From: Cyclobacteriaceae bacterium
GTDB taxonomy: Bacteria > Bacteroidota > Bacteroidia > Cytophagales > Cyclobacteriaceae
DNA length: 64,000 nucleotides
Reading direction: 5' to 3'
NCBI GenBank assembly: GCA_022842845.1
Contig: JALHOT010000003.1
Coordinates: 248,001 to 312,000, forward strand
Shown here: positions 28,083 to 38,034 of the stretch, in pieces
Layout: each line of letters opens with the position of its first letter
How positions within the stretch are numbered: position 1 is the stretch's first letter
The notes under the pieces: model-generated
Databases searched by the model: none
What the model saw: the letters and a program-made list of their open reading frames with translations, nothing else
What the model was told of the DNA's origin: nothing
Position numbers and translations under genes: made by a program

Positions 28083-29951
28083 ATGTGTGGTATTTTAGGT
28101 CAAATTACAGCGAATTATCAACGGGATTTGGTGCTCAAGGCTCTTAAGGAAATTCATCATAGAGGTCCAGATAATTCGTCTTATGAGATCTTTGACAATG
28201 TAGTACTCGGCCACAACAGACTCTCTATTCTTGATCTAGATGTCAGATCTAACCAACCTTTCAGTAGTTATGACAATCAGCTAATCATAATCTTTAATGG
28301 TGAGATCTATAATTTTCAAAAAATAAAGGCAGAACTTATTGAGATGGGGCACGACTTTAAAACCACCTCTGATACCGAGGTAGTAGTGCATGCATATAAA
28401 CAGTGGGGAATAGAGTCTTTTAAGCGATTGCACGGAATGTTTGCTTTATGTATTCTTGATCGTACCAAGAACAAAGTAGTTCTAGCTCGCGATCGCTTTG
28501 GTGAGAAACCTCTTTTTTATTACCATGATCAGAAGCAAGGTTTGTTTTTTGCTTCTGAGTTAAAGGCTCTCAAAATTCTAATTGGCGGAAAGCCAGAAAT
28601 CGATTCAACTGCAATACTTGACTACCTCCATTTTGGTTTTGTTCCAGCGCCAAAATCGATTTACAAAAATCTGTTTAAAGTTAAACCTGGGTATTTTCTT
28701 GAATTCAACATCTCGAATAATTCAATAGTGCAATGTCAGCCTTATTACAACATTCAATTTCAAGAAGAAAATCATAGATCCTTCGAACAGAAAAAAGAAG
28801 AGTTCGATCAGATTGCTAAGCAAGTTGCAAAAGAGATTTCTATATCTGATGTATCCTTAGGCGCATTTCTGAGTGGGGGGGTTGATTCTAGTGGTGCCGT
28901 TGCATACCTTAAACAAAGCAATCAGAAAATAAGCACATTTACTGCGGGTTTTGATGTTGACAATTATGACGAATCAATTTACGCAGATTTGGTAGCTAAA
29001 CATTTAAATGTTCAAAATACAAACAGAACAATCACCTACGAAGACTTTAGGGTTGCATATGGTAAAATGGTGAAAATGTATGATGAGCCACAAAACGACT
29101 TTTCGTTTATACCAACCTATCTTATCTGCAAAGAAGCTTCAAAGCATCACAAAGTGATGATTTCCGGAGATGGGGCTGATGAGATTTTTTGTGGCTATCC
29201 ACGCTACCACAAATTGAAAAAATTTGAAGTCCTCCAAAAATTCAAAAGTATTGGCAAAGTTATCAGTAAAATTGCCTCACTATTGCCTGTAACATCTAAT
29301 ATCAGAAGGCAAGCCATTCTTTTGGAGAAATCAGGAGTTGATTTCTTCTATTACATAATGTGCCTTAATTTTTCACCAGACATGGCGGATCAAGTTTACG
29401 GTCCAGTGTTAAAAGAAACCGCTAACAATTACACATCACGTTCAATAATTGATGAACATCTTCGAGAGTTAGGTCTACAAAAATCGTTGATACAGCAACA
29501 AAGATATTTAGACATTAAAATGACACTAGCCGATGACATGTTGGTAAAAGTTGACAGGGCAAGCATGGCCAATTCTCTTGAAGTTCGCCCATTTTATCTT
29601 CATCCGCTTCTGACAGATTTTGCATTCAGTCTTAGTCCCAATGAGCTAGTAACTTCAAAAGATGACAAACATTTCTTGAAAAAATGTTTGGAGAAGTATC
29701 TGCCAAACTCTATTCTGTACAGAAGTAAAATGGGATTTACTTTTCCACTGAAGGAGCAACTCCTGAAAGAACTTCGCCCATTTTTTGATGAATGTGTTTC
29801 TTATCTCCCGGACAATCTAATCAATAAAGCAGGAATTAATAGATTAATAGATTTGCATAACAAAGGGGACAGAAACTTTATTCCGCAATTGAATAGTTTG
29901 ATGTTTTTAGGTTATTGGTTAAAACTCCAAGATGAAGAAGGCGATGAGTAA
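28083..29951 (+). CDS. Asparagine synthase (glutamine-hydrolysing) family amidotransferase
   Basis: MCGILGQI Cys2 glutaminase; HRGPDNSSYE; LSGGVDSSGAVAYLKQ; SGDGADEIFCGYPRY. Confidence 0.93.
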   Translation: MCGILGQITANYQRDLVLKALKEIHHRGPDNSSYEIFDNVVLGHNRLSILDLDVRSNQPFSSYDNQLIIIFNGEIYNFQKIKAELIEMGHDFKTTSDTEVVVHAYKQWGIESFKRLHGMFALCILDRTKNKVVLARDRFGEKPLFYYHDQKQGLFFASELKALKILIGGKPEIDSTAILDYLHFGFVPAPKSIYKNLFKVKPGYFLEFNISNNSIVQCQPYYNIQFQEENHRSFEQKKEEFDQIAKQVAKEISISDVSLGAFLSGGVDSSGAVAYLKQSNQKISTFTAGFDVDNYDESIYADLVAKHLNVQNTNRTITYEDFRVAYGKMVKMYDEPQNDFSFIPTYLICKEASKHHKVMISGDGADEIFCGYPRYHKLKKFEVLQKFKSIGKVISKIASLLPVTSNIRRQAILLEKSGVDFFYYIMCLNFSPDMADQVYGPVLKETANNYTSRSIIDEHLRELGLQKSLIQQQRYLDIKMTLADDMLVKVDRASMANSLEVRPFYLHPLLTDFAFSLSPNELVTSKDDKHFLKKCLEKYLPNSILYRSKMGFTFPLKEQLLKELRPFFDECVSYLPDNLINKAGINRLIDLHNKGDRNFIPQLNSLMFLGYWLKLQDEEGDE

Positions 29952-31086
29952 AGGGTTAATAAAAGTGATATACCTTGACCATTCAAATGATTTTTCCGGA
30001 GGCCAGAAAAGTCTTTTAGCACTTCTTACACTCATAGATCGATCCCAGATTGAACCAGTAGTTATCATTGATATAGCTGCAATGAAAATGGAGAGCGAAC
30101 TAAGAAAACTTAACATTAATTTTTATAAGATCAATTTCTACAATATCAAATATCTAGAATATGCTTTAGTGCCAATTGTGGTTTTTAATTTACTTATATT
30201 GATAAAGAAATTAAAGATTGACTTGCTACACTGCAACACATTCAAAAGCGGACTTCTAGGATCAATTCTTACTCTATTCTTAAATACTCCTCTTATATTT
30301 CGAGCACGTCTCGGTATTTTATTTCTTTCTCATGGCATTTTGGATAAAATCATTTTTAACAGAGCACATCTAATACTTGCAAATTCTTACTATGTAAAAC
30401 AAACTTTTACTACACGTTTTGGAGAAAGTAATAAGGTAAGTGTTGTATATAATCCTCTGGTTGATGAAATTATTCTGAAAAAGGAGATACAGTCTTTATT
30501 AAGTAAACAATACTTTAATGATTCCTCCATTTTCTATTTTGGTGTAATCAGTAGAGTTGAGCCCTTCAAAAGACTTCATGATGTTGTGGATGCAGTAAAA
30601 GAACTGGTTAGAACGAGAACAAATTTCAAGGTTTTATTTATTGGAGCAAAATCAAAAGCAGATGGAGATGACTATTTCAATTTACTTCAATCAAAAATAA
30701 AGGAAAATCAATTACAGCAATTTTTTGAATTTACAGATTACGTATCGGATATTCATGAAATAACCTCCCTTCTTAATTGTGTACTTTTGTGTACCGAAGG
30801 CGAAGCACTTTCCCGTGGTGTATATGAAAGCCAATTGCTTGGAGTACCAATTATCGCATCTGATTCAGGTGGTAACCCTGAATTAATTGTTCACAATGAA
30901 ACCGGGCTACTTTTCATGCCAGGTGACATAAAAGATCTCGCAGAAAAAATGAATCAAATAATGAATGACAAAACGCTCTCAGATAAAATATCAGTAAGCG
31001 CTAAAGCTAATGTTAAAAACTTATTTGCTAACTCCCAGACAATTGATCGGGAAATTTCCAACTATCAATCACTTATGTCTAAATAA
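29932..31086 (+). CDS. Glycosyltransferase family 4
   Basis: SNDFSGGQKSLLAL; FGVISRVEPFKRLHDVVDA; CTEGEALSRGVYESQLLGVPIIASDSGGNPELI. Confidence 0.88.
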   Translation: MKKAMSKGLIKVIYLDHSNDFSGGQKSLLALLTLIDRSQIEPVVIIDIAAMKMESELRKLNINFYKINFYNIKYLEYALVPIVVFNLLILIKKLKIDLLHCNTFKSGLLGSILTLFLNTPLIFRARLGILFLSHGILDKIIFNRAHLILANSYYVKQTFTTRFGESNKVSVVYNPLVDEIILKKEIQSLLSKQYFNDSSIFYFGVISRVEPFKRLHDVVDAVKELVRTRTNFKVLFIGAKSKADGDDYFNLLQSKIKENQLQQFFEFTDYVSDIHEITSLLNCVLLCTEGEALSRGVYESQLLGVPIIASDSGGNPELIVHNETGLLFMPGDIKDLAEKMNQIMNDKTLSDKISVSAKANVKNLFANSQTIDREISNYQSLMSK

Positions 31087-31384
31087 TCATTAAGAAGTAC
31101 AGTTGGAAAGACATATCAAATAGAATGTAAATTCATAGATTTAAATTCAATTAGCACCCCAATCGTACAGAGTAGAGCAGAATAAAGACTTGTCCCTCAA
31201 TATTGAAAGCCTACACAATTTAGCAGCATCTAAAATTAATGAATCCACTTATAATCAGCATCCTGTTGGAATGTGGTAAACTCCGCATTGCCTTTTATGG
31301 GTAGTGGAGTCATGTATTATAATGAACCGTGTAACAGACTAAAGACCTTGAATTCTTAATTATACCAGGTTTAATCTTGGCCCA

Positions 31385-32731
31385 TTATGATTGCCATTTA
31401 TCAAATAAAACAAGGATCAGTACGCTTGTAAAAATACTTAACATCATCAACTTCATTGAATATTTGAATGAGTAGAGTCGTTCGGAGATATACACATACA
31501 AAAAGGCTCCTAAAGCAGCTGCTAATGTGGTAGCTTGTGCAATACCGATCATGCCAGAAGTTCTAATAAACACCAAGCTAAGTACATAAATCAACACAAC
31601 AACCATAAAAGTAATGAGTGTTACGTAGATTGTTTTTCTTTTAATCTGATAACCGAATCCAAACAAAAAGAAGCTTCCCAAAAGCCACACCGATAAAATA
31701 ATATATGGTAACACTGGAATAGCCATTTGATACTTGTCCCCTCCGAAAATATTAATAATAAGAGGTGACATTAAAATTGAAATTATACTTACTGGTACTG
31801 TGGCGAGCCAATACCCTGTAAAGATTTTTCTGCTTAATCCCTGACCCTCTTCTGTGGCATAATTAACTGTGATAATAGGCCGGAAACCACTAGAGATAAT
31901 TTGCAATGTAAACGTAACCACCTGCCCTACACGATTTACCAATGCATACAGACCTAGTGTCGACAAACCAAAGAATGATGTGATTAGCAAGCGGTCTACA
32001 AATTGCATAAAGTAGCTCGACAAATATGTTGGCACATACGGCAGGGAAAGTCGCAGTAAGTCTTTAAAGTGATCGGCAGGCAAAAATCTTACGGCTAAAT
32101 ACGATCGCGCGTAGTAGGCGCTTAGTATAACACCTATAGTACTTCCCGCAATTGCTCCCAGTATGTAATTGGCAAGGGTACTTTTCCATATTAGCATACA
32201 CACAAGTCCTCCAACAATGCCTAAAATGTAAGAGGTGAAGTTGATCAAGGCAGCAATCTTTGCATTACCTAACCAACGAATAAAATTATACACCAAATAA
32301 TTGAATTGATATAAAATGGTATAAATGAATAATCCATGGATTAAGTAAGGATTAAAATCATTGGTTGCAAATCCTAAGTACCACGTCACTATTGCAACTA
32401 ACCACAGGAAAACAATTGATAGAAGGCTTACGAAGAGTGTCGTAAACAATAGACTATGCAAGGCCACTGTATCATCCTTATTCTCGGCAATTTTTATGGC
32501 CGCTCCCGAATCCATACCCAACCCACCTAGTAATACAATAAAGCTGGAAGCAAGAATGAACAAATCGTATGTAGCGAATTCTTCAAGTGTGAGTAGGCGT
32601 GCAAAAATTGGAATGATTAAAAGCCCTATAACACGTGAGCCTACCTGAGCTAGCAAGTAATAATTAGTGTCGACTAACCCTTGCTTTAGAAGACGGTCAC
32701 CCTTGATGGACTGTAGAATTCTTTTTATCAC
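31385..32731 (-). CDS. Oligosaccharide flippase family protein (Wzx-like)
   Basis: About 12-14 TM segments; NYYLLAQVGSRVIGLLIIPIFARLLTLEEFATYDLFI. Confidence 0.85.
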   Translation of the reverse strand: MIKRILQSIKGDRLLKQGLVDTNYYLLAQVGSRVIGLLIIPIFARLLTLEEFATYDLFILASSFIVLLGGLGMDSGAAIKIAENKDDTVALHSLLFTTLFVSLLSIVFLWLVAIVTWYLGFATNDFNPYLIHGLFIYTILYQFNYLVYNFIRWLGNAKIAALINFTSYILGIVGGLVCMLIWKSTLANYILGAIAGSTIGVILSAYYARSYLAVRFLPADHFKDLLRLSLPYVPTYLSSYFMQFVDRLLITSFFGLSTLGLYALVNRVGQVVTFTLQIISSGFRPIITVNYATEEGQGLSRKIFTGYWLATVPVSIISILMSPLIINIFGGDKYQMAIPVLPYIILSVWLLGSFFLFGFGYQIKRKTIYVTLITFMVVVLIYVLSLVFIRTSGMIGIAQATTLAAALGAFLYVYISERLYSFKYSMKLMMLSIFTSVLILVLFDKWQS

Positions 32732-33984
32732 GATTTTTTATTGTTGATAAGATCAACAATCTGCTGCACAGGCTTATCAATGCTTTCCTCCGTAAACCAA
32801 CGATGAGCCTCTGCTCCAATCTGCTTTAGCTTATCCTTGTTTACAGAATAGTGTGCCAACGCGTTGGCTACCATATCGGAGGAATAGGCATTGATCATAG
32901 GATAAAGAGTCTCCTTGGGATATAGAGAATCATTGCGATGGTGCATCACCGGCTTACTTACAGACATGGACTCGTAGACTACGCCATAGGTGGACCAACT
33001 TGAATCGCTTAGGTTGCCAACTACCAAGTCTGCCAGACTCATACCCACTAAAAGTTCCTTTCTCGGCAAAACAGGAAACCAATGAACTTTGTCGGCAATC
33101 CCCAATTCTTCGCAAAGCTTCTTCGACTCCGGAAAATCCGATCCATAAGCGAATGTGATAATGGAGGCCTTACCTTGGTATTTCTTTATGAACTCACTAA
33201 ACCCTTTGAACAAGCGGTCATTTCCCTTATAGCTGGCAGGATCTTCTTCATACTTCCAGCAATGGCGGCAGTTGCTAAAAATCAGAAAGTCAGTGCTCTT
33301 TCGGATATCATTAAATTTTTCGAACCAAGGTGAGCGTTGATAATATTTCGCAATTGACTCACTGTTATACTGAGGTGTATAAATCATAGGCACACTAAAC
33401 CTAAAATAGGTATTACGAAACCCCAGCTTTCTTAAGGCCACGGCATAGATATCCTGTCCGGAAGATAAGAATGCAGCATTCCTTGTTTGCCTAATTCCTT
33501 TGCGTTGATGCAGTACAAATGGGATGTATCCTTTCCAATTTGCTGACCTCGAAACAGACTGTTGGATTTCTGAGTTCTTTTTAAAAAAGGAAGAAAAGTA
33601 ACTTATAAATTTCTTGGGTTTAAGCAGGTTAAAAAATGGATAATGGTATAGGTCAGATCCATAAGGAGTAAACAAATCCAAAGTCATTCCTGCCTTTGCA
33701 AGGTAGGCGGGTGCTGTACCACATCCTATTATGAAGTGATACTCGCCAAGTTCCTTTCTAATTTCATCCACAGAAACTTGTTCCATTTCATAGGGATTGC
33801 CCCAGGAAATTGTCTTCACATATGACTTGTAGGAATCATCATACGAGTCAGCTTCCGGAAGGAAGTGTGTAGAGTCATAAGGCAATATATATAACACAGC
33901 ATCAAAACCTCTATCACGCAAGAATCGGCACATGTTAAACAGATTGTTATTCATATTACCTAAAAGAGCGATTTTCCTTTTCAT
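32728..33984 (-). CDS. GT-B-like glycosyltransferase
   Basis: ALLGNMNNNLFNMCRFLRDRGFDAVLYI; LGIADKVHWFPVLPRKELLVGMSLADLVVGNL; GVVYESMSVSKPVMHH. Confidence 0.7.
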   Translation of the reverse strand: MKRKIALLGNMNNNLFNMCRFLRDRGFDAVLYILPYDSTHFLPEADSYDDSYKSYVKTISWGNPYEMEQVSVDEIRKELGEYHFIIGCGTAPAYLAKAGMTLDLFTPYGSDLYHYPFFNLLKPKKFISYFSSFFKKNSEIQQSVSRSANWKGYIPFVLHQRKGIRQTRNAAFLSSGQDIYAVALRKLGFRNTYFRFSVPMIYTPQYNSESIAKYYQRSPWFEKFNDIRKSTDFLIFSNCRHCWKYEEDPASYKGNDRLFKGFSEFIKKYQGKASIITFAYGSDFPESKKLCEELGIADKVHWFPVLPRKELLVGMSLADLVVGNLSDSSWSTYGVVYESMSVSKPVMHHRNDSLYPKETLYPMINAYSSDMVANALAHYSVNKDKLKQIGAEAHRWFTEESIDKPVQQIVDLINNKKS

Positions 33985-34034
33985 TCAATCTTGCTTAATT
34001 GTTATTGGATTTGCTTCTCTGATCTTGCTTAAAC

Positions 34035-35381
34035 CTACAGCTGCCGTCTTTTCTTAAAGCGATCGTTGTGCAACGTACCCTCTTCAATCGAAATTTTTAC
34101 CGGCACTTTAAAGCTCTGCATTTTCTGTTTACAGAAAGATTTCAATTCACGAATAAATTGCGCCTTATCAAGCTCTTTACTTACCAATACTTTTGCACAA
34201 ACAATGTTTCCAGTGAGGGGATGCTTTTCTCCATATACTGTAACGTCAACAACGTTTTCAAATTCTAGTATTACGTTTTCAACCTCCTGAGGATATACTT
34301 TCTCTCCGCCTACATTAATGATTTCAGACTTCCTTCCCAATATTTTAAGATACTCACCATCCTGTTCAACGAAGTCACCCGTAATAAAATATCCATCTTC
34401 CGTGAAGGGACTGGGTGCGTTTAAATATCCTAGCATAGCAGAGTCGGCTTTGATCTGTAATATGTTTTCTACAACTCTCAATTCAAAACCTTCACCTCCT
34501 ACCTTCACCCACAGTGAATCATCACTCTTCGATTTTGAGCGAAGGACTCCTAACTCAATTAGTCCATACGTTTGTTGAAATTGAATATTACTGAAGATGG
34601 CCTTCGCTTTGGTAAGTGTGGACCCTGGCATGGGCTCGGTGCCATAGGTAATCAATTTAAGACTGCTCAAATCATACTTCTTATATACTTCACTTAAGAT
34701 CAGCAGATTAAGGAAGGTTGGTGACGTTGGTAGCAATTCAATTTTATGCTTTTCAATGAATTTGCAAATCTCCTCGGGCTTACGGTCTTTCGTAGCCAAC
34801 ACCACACCTGCATTCGAAAGTGTGTGGAGCAGTGTGTTTAGTCCACCCCAGTGGTCAAACAATAGAAAGTTGACAGTGCGGAGTGCGGTTCGCTTTGCTC
34901 TGAATTTGTTCAGCAATTTAGTAAAGTCATGAACAGCGCCTTTAGGCTGTCCGGAGGTGCCCGATGTAAATAGAACCAGTCCGGGTACTTTACGGTCGTT
35001 CAGGGTCTTGTAATAATTGTGGTCAGCAATATTCTCTGTTTTGGAAATTGAGTACTGATCGGTAGTCACGTCCACAGAAATTATCTTTTCTACTTGAGCA
35101 ATGACAAACTTCTTTGTGTCCGACTCCTTTATCTCATAATTAAACGGAACGATGATATTCTGATTTTCAATCAATGCCATCAATAGGCAAATAGTAGTTG
35201 GTGTAAAATCGCCACGCAACGCAACCACCTCACCATTCTTCACCTGGTTATCTGAGAGGAATTGCAAGCTTCGTTTTATTTCATTCCTAATCCAGGAGTA
35301 ATCTAAGGTATGATCTTGCCAGATGATAGCTGGTGAACTTGCGTTCTCCTCAAATACGTTATTGAAAAAATCGATATGCAT
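34035..35381 (-). CDS. AMP-dependent acyl synthetase/ligase (ANL superfamily)
   Basis: LVLFTSGTSGQPKGAVHDFT; QQTYGLIELG; YFITGDFVEQDGEYLKILGRKSEIINVGGEKVYPQEVENVI. Confidence 0.92.
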   Translation of the reverse strand: MHIDFFNNVFEENASSPAIIWQDHTLDYSWIRNEIKRSLQFLSDNQVKNGEVVALRGDFTPTTICLLMALIENQNIIVPFNYEIKESDTKKFVIAQVEKIISVDVTTDQYSISKTENIADHNYYKTLNDRKVPGLVLFTSGTSGQPKGAVHDFTKLLNKFRAKRTALRTVNFLLFDHWGGLNTLLHTLSNAGVVLATKDRKPEEICKFIEKHKIELLPTSPTFLNLLILSEVYKKYDLSSLKLITYGTEPMPGSTLTKAKAIFSNIQFQQTYGLIELGVLRSKSKSDDSLWVKVGGEGFELRVVENILQIKADSAMLGYLNAPSPFTEDGYFITGDFVEQDGEYLKILGRKSEIINVGGEKVYPQEVENVILEFENVVDVTVYGEKHPLTGNIVCAKVLVSKELDKAQFIRELKSFCKQKMQSFKVPVKISIEEGTLHNDRFKKRRQL

Positions 35382-35390
35382 AAGCTGAAT

Positions 35391-36404
35391 TTAATATCTA
35401 ACAATTGCAGAACCCCAGGAGAGACCAACACCAAATCCAGAGATCAGTATAGTATCGCCCCGTTTTATTCTACCCGCTTCAACTGCATCCTTTAATGCTA
35501 TTGGAATGGAGGCAGATACCGTGTTGCCAATTTGGGCAATGTTAATAAAGACCTTTTCATCTGAAAGTTTTAGCGCCTTTACCAATGAATCAAGTGTTAG
35601 TTTGCTCGCCTGATGAAATACAAACAAGTCAATTTGTTCCAATGCAAGGTTGTTTCGCTTAAGCAGGTGTAGGATTTGTTTAGGAACGGTTTGCGAAATG
35701 AACTTCCATACGCCAAAACCATTCATATGTATGTTCTCCATCGACCTAACGTTTCCACTCATATCAGCAGTCTCCTCTTTCGTTATTTCAGAAATCGGGT
35801 TTCGTACACCCCCAGCAGGAATGTAAAAAGAGTCAAAGTCCTTTCCGGAAGACTCTAGTATTACGTCAATAATATTACTATCTGAATTTTCGGTGCGCTG
35901 TATAAAGGAAACTGCGGCAGCATCTCCAAAAAGAACTTTTGTTGACCTGTCGTTTTCGCCTATAAATTTGGAATATGTATCGGCATTTATCAGTAACACA
36001 TTATCAACAACACGTGTTTCTATTAATCCCCTGGCTATGGCAAGTCCGTAAACATAGCCAGAGCATGCAAGATTATAATCGAATGCCAGCAGCTGATGCG
36101 AGAGTTCAAAATATTTTTGTAAAAGGAACGCGTTAGAAGGCATAATAAAATCAGGGCTCTGTGTGCAGAAGATAATACCCTGAACTCTTGACTTATCTAT
36201 TCCAGAATTATCGAAAAATTTCTGTGTTGCTTGTATAGCTAGGTCAAGTGCTGTTTCATTTTTAGAGGCGATGTGCCGATTCCTTACACCTGATTTACTT
36301 TCAACCTTGTCAACATCCCAATCTGGATGTTTTTCTTTCAGCATTTGATTTGTTAAAATGCCTGCGGGCAAGTAGTATTCTATATGTTTTATTTCAACCG
36401 CCAT
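35391..36404 (-). CDS. 3-oxoacyl-ACP synthase III (FabH-like)
   Basis: LLAFDYNLACSGYVYGL (Cys), DLFVFHQASKLTL (His), INIAQIGNTVSASIPIAL (Asn), ISGFGVGLSWGSAIVRY. Confidence 0.93.
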   Translation of the reverse strand: MAVEIKHIEYYLPAGILTNQMLKEKHPDWDVDKVESKSGVRNRHIASKNETALDLAIQATQKFFDNSGIDKSRVQGIIFCTQSPDFIMPSNAFLLQKYFELSHQLLAFDYNLACSGYVYGLAIARGLIETRVVDNVLLINADTYSKFIGENDRSTKVLFGDAAAVSFIQRTENSDSNIIDVILESSGKDFDSFYIPAGGVRNPISEITKEETADMSGNVRSMENIHMNGFGVWKFISQTVPKQILHLLKRNNLALEQIDLFVFHQASKLTLDSLVKALKLSDEKVFINIAQIGNTVSASIPIALKDAVEAGRIKRGDTILISGFGVGLSWGSAIVRY

Positions 36405-37029
36405 TTATCATTTCATTGTTGATGAGCCTGGTGTATTCCTCTGTGATTACAAACTCTTTTCCGTGCCCAGGGTAAACTTTAAAACCTTTGAAATCACCTA
36501 AAATCTTGTTAACGGATTGATTCAGTAAAGGCAAGTTACCACCCGGGAGATCCGTTCTCCCAATTGTTTCACTGAAGATTAAATCACCAACGATAATATT
36601 ATTGTCAATTACGAAGGTAACACTTCCTGGGGTATGTCCTGGTGTATGAACTACAGCTATCTGCCTATCACCCAACCTAAATGAGGGTATTTGATCAATA
36701 AAACCATCAATAGCCGGAGTAGAAAAAACTCCAACTCCCTTTGCGAGTTTTCGGTAGAGATTAGCCTGTCCTACCAGTCGCTTATCCAATGAGTGAATAA
36801 AGAAGGGAAGATTATACTTTTCTTTGAACTGGGCCACTGCTCCTAAATGGTCGAAGTGAGCATGTGTATTGATAATGCCCTTTAATTTTATGTTCTTTTT
36901 ACCAAATGCATCATCTAAAACATCGAAATCATCGCCAGGATCTATAAGCCAACCCTCGTGCTCATTGTAAAGCAAATAAGCATTTTCATACCATTGCCCT
37001 ACAGTAACTTTATCAATGAATACTGACAT
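36394..37029 (-). CDS. MBL-fold metallo-hydrolase (glyoxalase II-like)
   Basis: INTHAHFDHLGAVAQF; VVHTPGHTPGSVTFVIDNNIIVGDLIF; VYPGHG. Confidence 0.9.
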   Translation of the reverse strand: MSVFIDKVTVGQWYENAYLLYNEHEGWLIDPGDDFDVLDDAFGKKNIKLKGIINTHAHFDHLGAVAQFKEKYNLPFFIHSLDKRLVGQANLYRKLAKGVGVFSTPAIDGFIDQIPSFRLGDRQIAVVHTPGHTPGSVTFVIDNNIIVGDLIFSETIGRTDLPGGNLPLLNQSVNKILGDFKGFKVYPGHGKEFVITEEYTRLINNEMINGG

Positions 37030-37751
37030 TACACTCCTCCCAAATAAATTATCTGCCCTGTTATAGCGCTACTTTCTGCTCGAATTAACCAGTCTGTAGT
37101 ATTCGTAACATCTGTCATCACTCCATATTGAGGTATTGCATTTCTTGACAAGACATCTTTTAGCGCTTGTTGATCGATCTGTGCTGAAAGCTCAGTTTCA
37201 ATAGCGGAAGGAGCCACTACGTTAACAGTAATGTTACTGGCGTATACTTCCTTCGCAAGGATTTCCGTATAGGTGTTAATGGCCGCTTTTGTAGTAGCAT
37301 AAATAGATTCTCCCTTCACTTTTAGTTTAGCCGCCATAGAGCCCATATTAATAATTCTTCCAAACTTGTTTCTTGCCATCAGTTTTACAGCCTCTCTACA
37401 AAATAGTATAACAGAGAAAACGTTTACCTGAAAGCTATGCGTAATCGTCTTTAAGGGAATCAAGAGCGCGGGTGAGAGTGTGGGGTTAATGGCTGCATTG
37501 TTTATCAGTATGTCAAGTCTACCATATTCTTTACGAATGGATGTAAACATTTCCATAATTTGTTTCTCATCGGCAATGTCTATACTGAAATGTCTGTAGT
37601 CATTACTTTCAATTGATGCCTGTGATCTGCTGCATCCGATAACTTTATAACCAGCCGAGAGGTAGTGTTTGGCTATATGTTCTCCAATACCCCTGCTGGT
37701 ACCTGTAACGAGAACAACTTTTTTTACTTCTGCGATCTCATTGCTCATCAA
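37029..37751 (-). CDS. SDR family oxidoreductase (FabG-like)
   Basis: VVLVTGTSRGIGEHIA; LINNAAINP; GSMAAKLKVKGESIYATTKAA. Confidence 0.92.
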   Translation of the reverse strand: MMSNEIAEVKKVVLVTGTSRGIGEHIAKHYLSAGYKVIGCSRSQASIESNDYRHFSIDIADEKQIMEMFTSIRKEYGRLDILINNAAINPTLSPALLIPLKTITHSFQVNVFSVILFCREAVKLMARNKFGRIINMGSMAAKLKVKGESIYATTKAAINTYTEILAKEVYASNITVNVVAPSAIETELSAQIDQQALKDVLSRNAIPQYGVMTDVTNTTDWLIRAESSAITGQIIYLGGV

Positions 37752-38025
37752 TAAGCTTGGTTATATAGTCAGCCAAGGTCTTAACAGTTTTAAAAGGGCT
37801 TGATTCCATAGACATAGCACGCTCGTCTGCAATAGAAAGATAGTTGCCTGTCTCTTCTTCAAGCTTTTGTTCAATAGACGTGATTAAATGTACCAGTCCC
37901 ATTGAATCAAGGATACTGTTTTCACCAAACAGCGAAGAATCTTCATTCTTCAAAACGGGTGTTTCCAAATCAATGTTCACTTCATCAATAGCTTCATAGA
38001 TTACCTTCAATACAACATCTCTCAT
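37738..38025 (-). CDS. Acyl carrier protein
   Basis: 95 aa; LFGENSILDSMGLVHLITSIEQKLEEE with DS phosphopantetheine-attachment Ser. Confidence 0.9.
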   Translation of the reverse strand: MRDVVLKVIYEAIDEVNIDLETPVLKNEDSSLFGENSILDSMGLVHLITSIEQKLEEETGNYLSIADERAMSMESSPFKTVKTLADYITKLIDEQ

Positions 38026-38034
38026 GGCATTTTA

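Noticed and set aside
31087-31384. About 300-bp gap between convergent GT4 and flippase genes, possibly a gene remnant
   Set aside because: Translated pieces (e.g. NIESLHNLAASKINES) did not match a family I could name; too weak to call a pseudogene without a tblastx search
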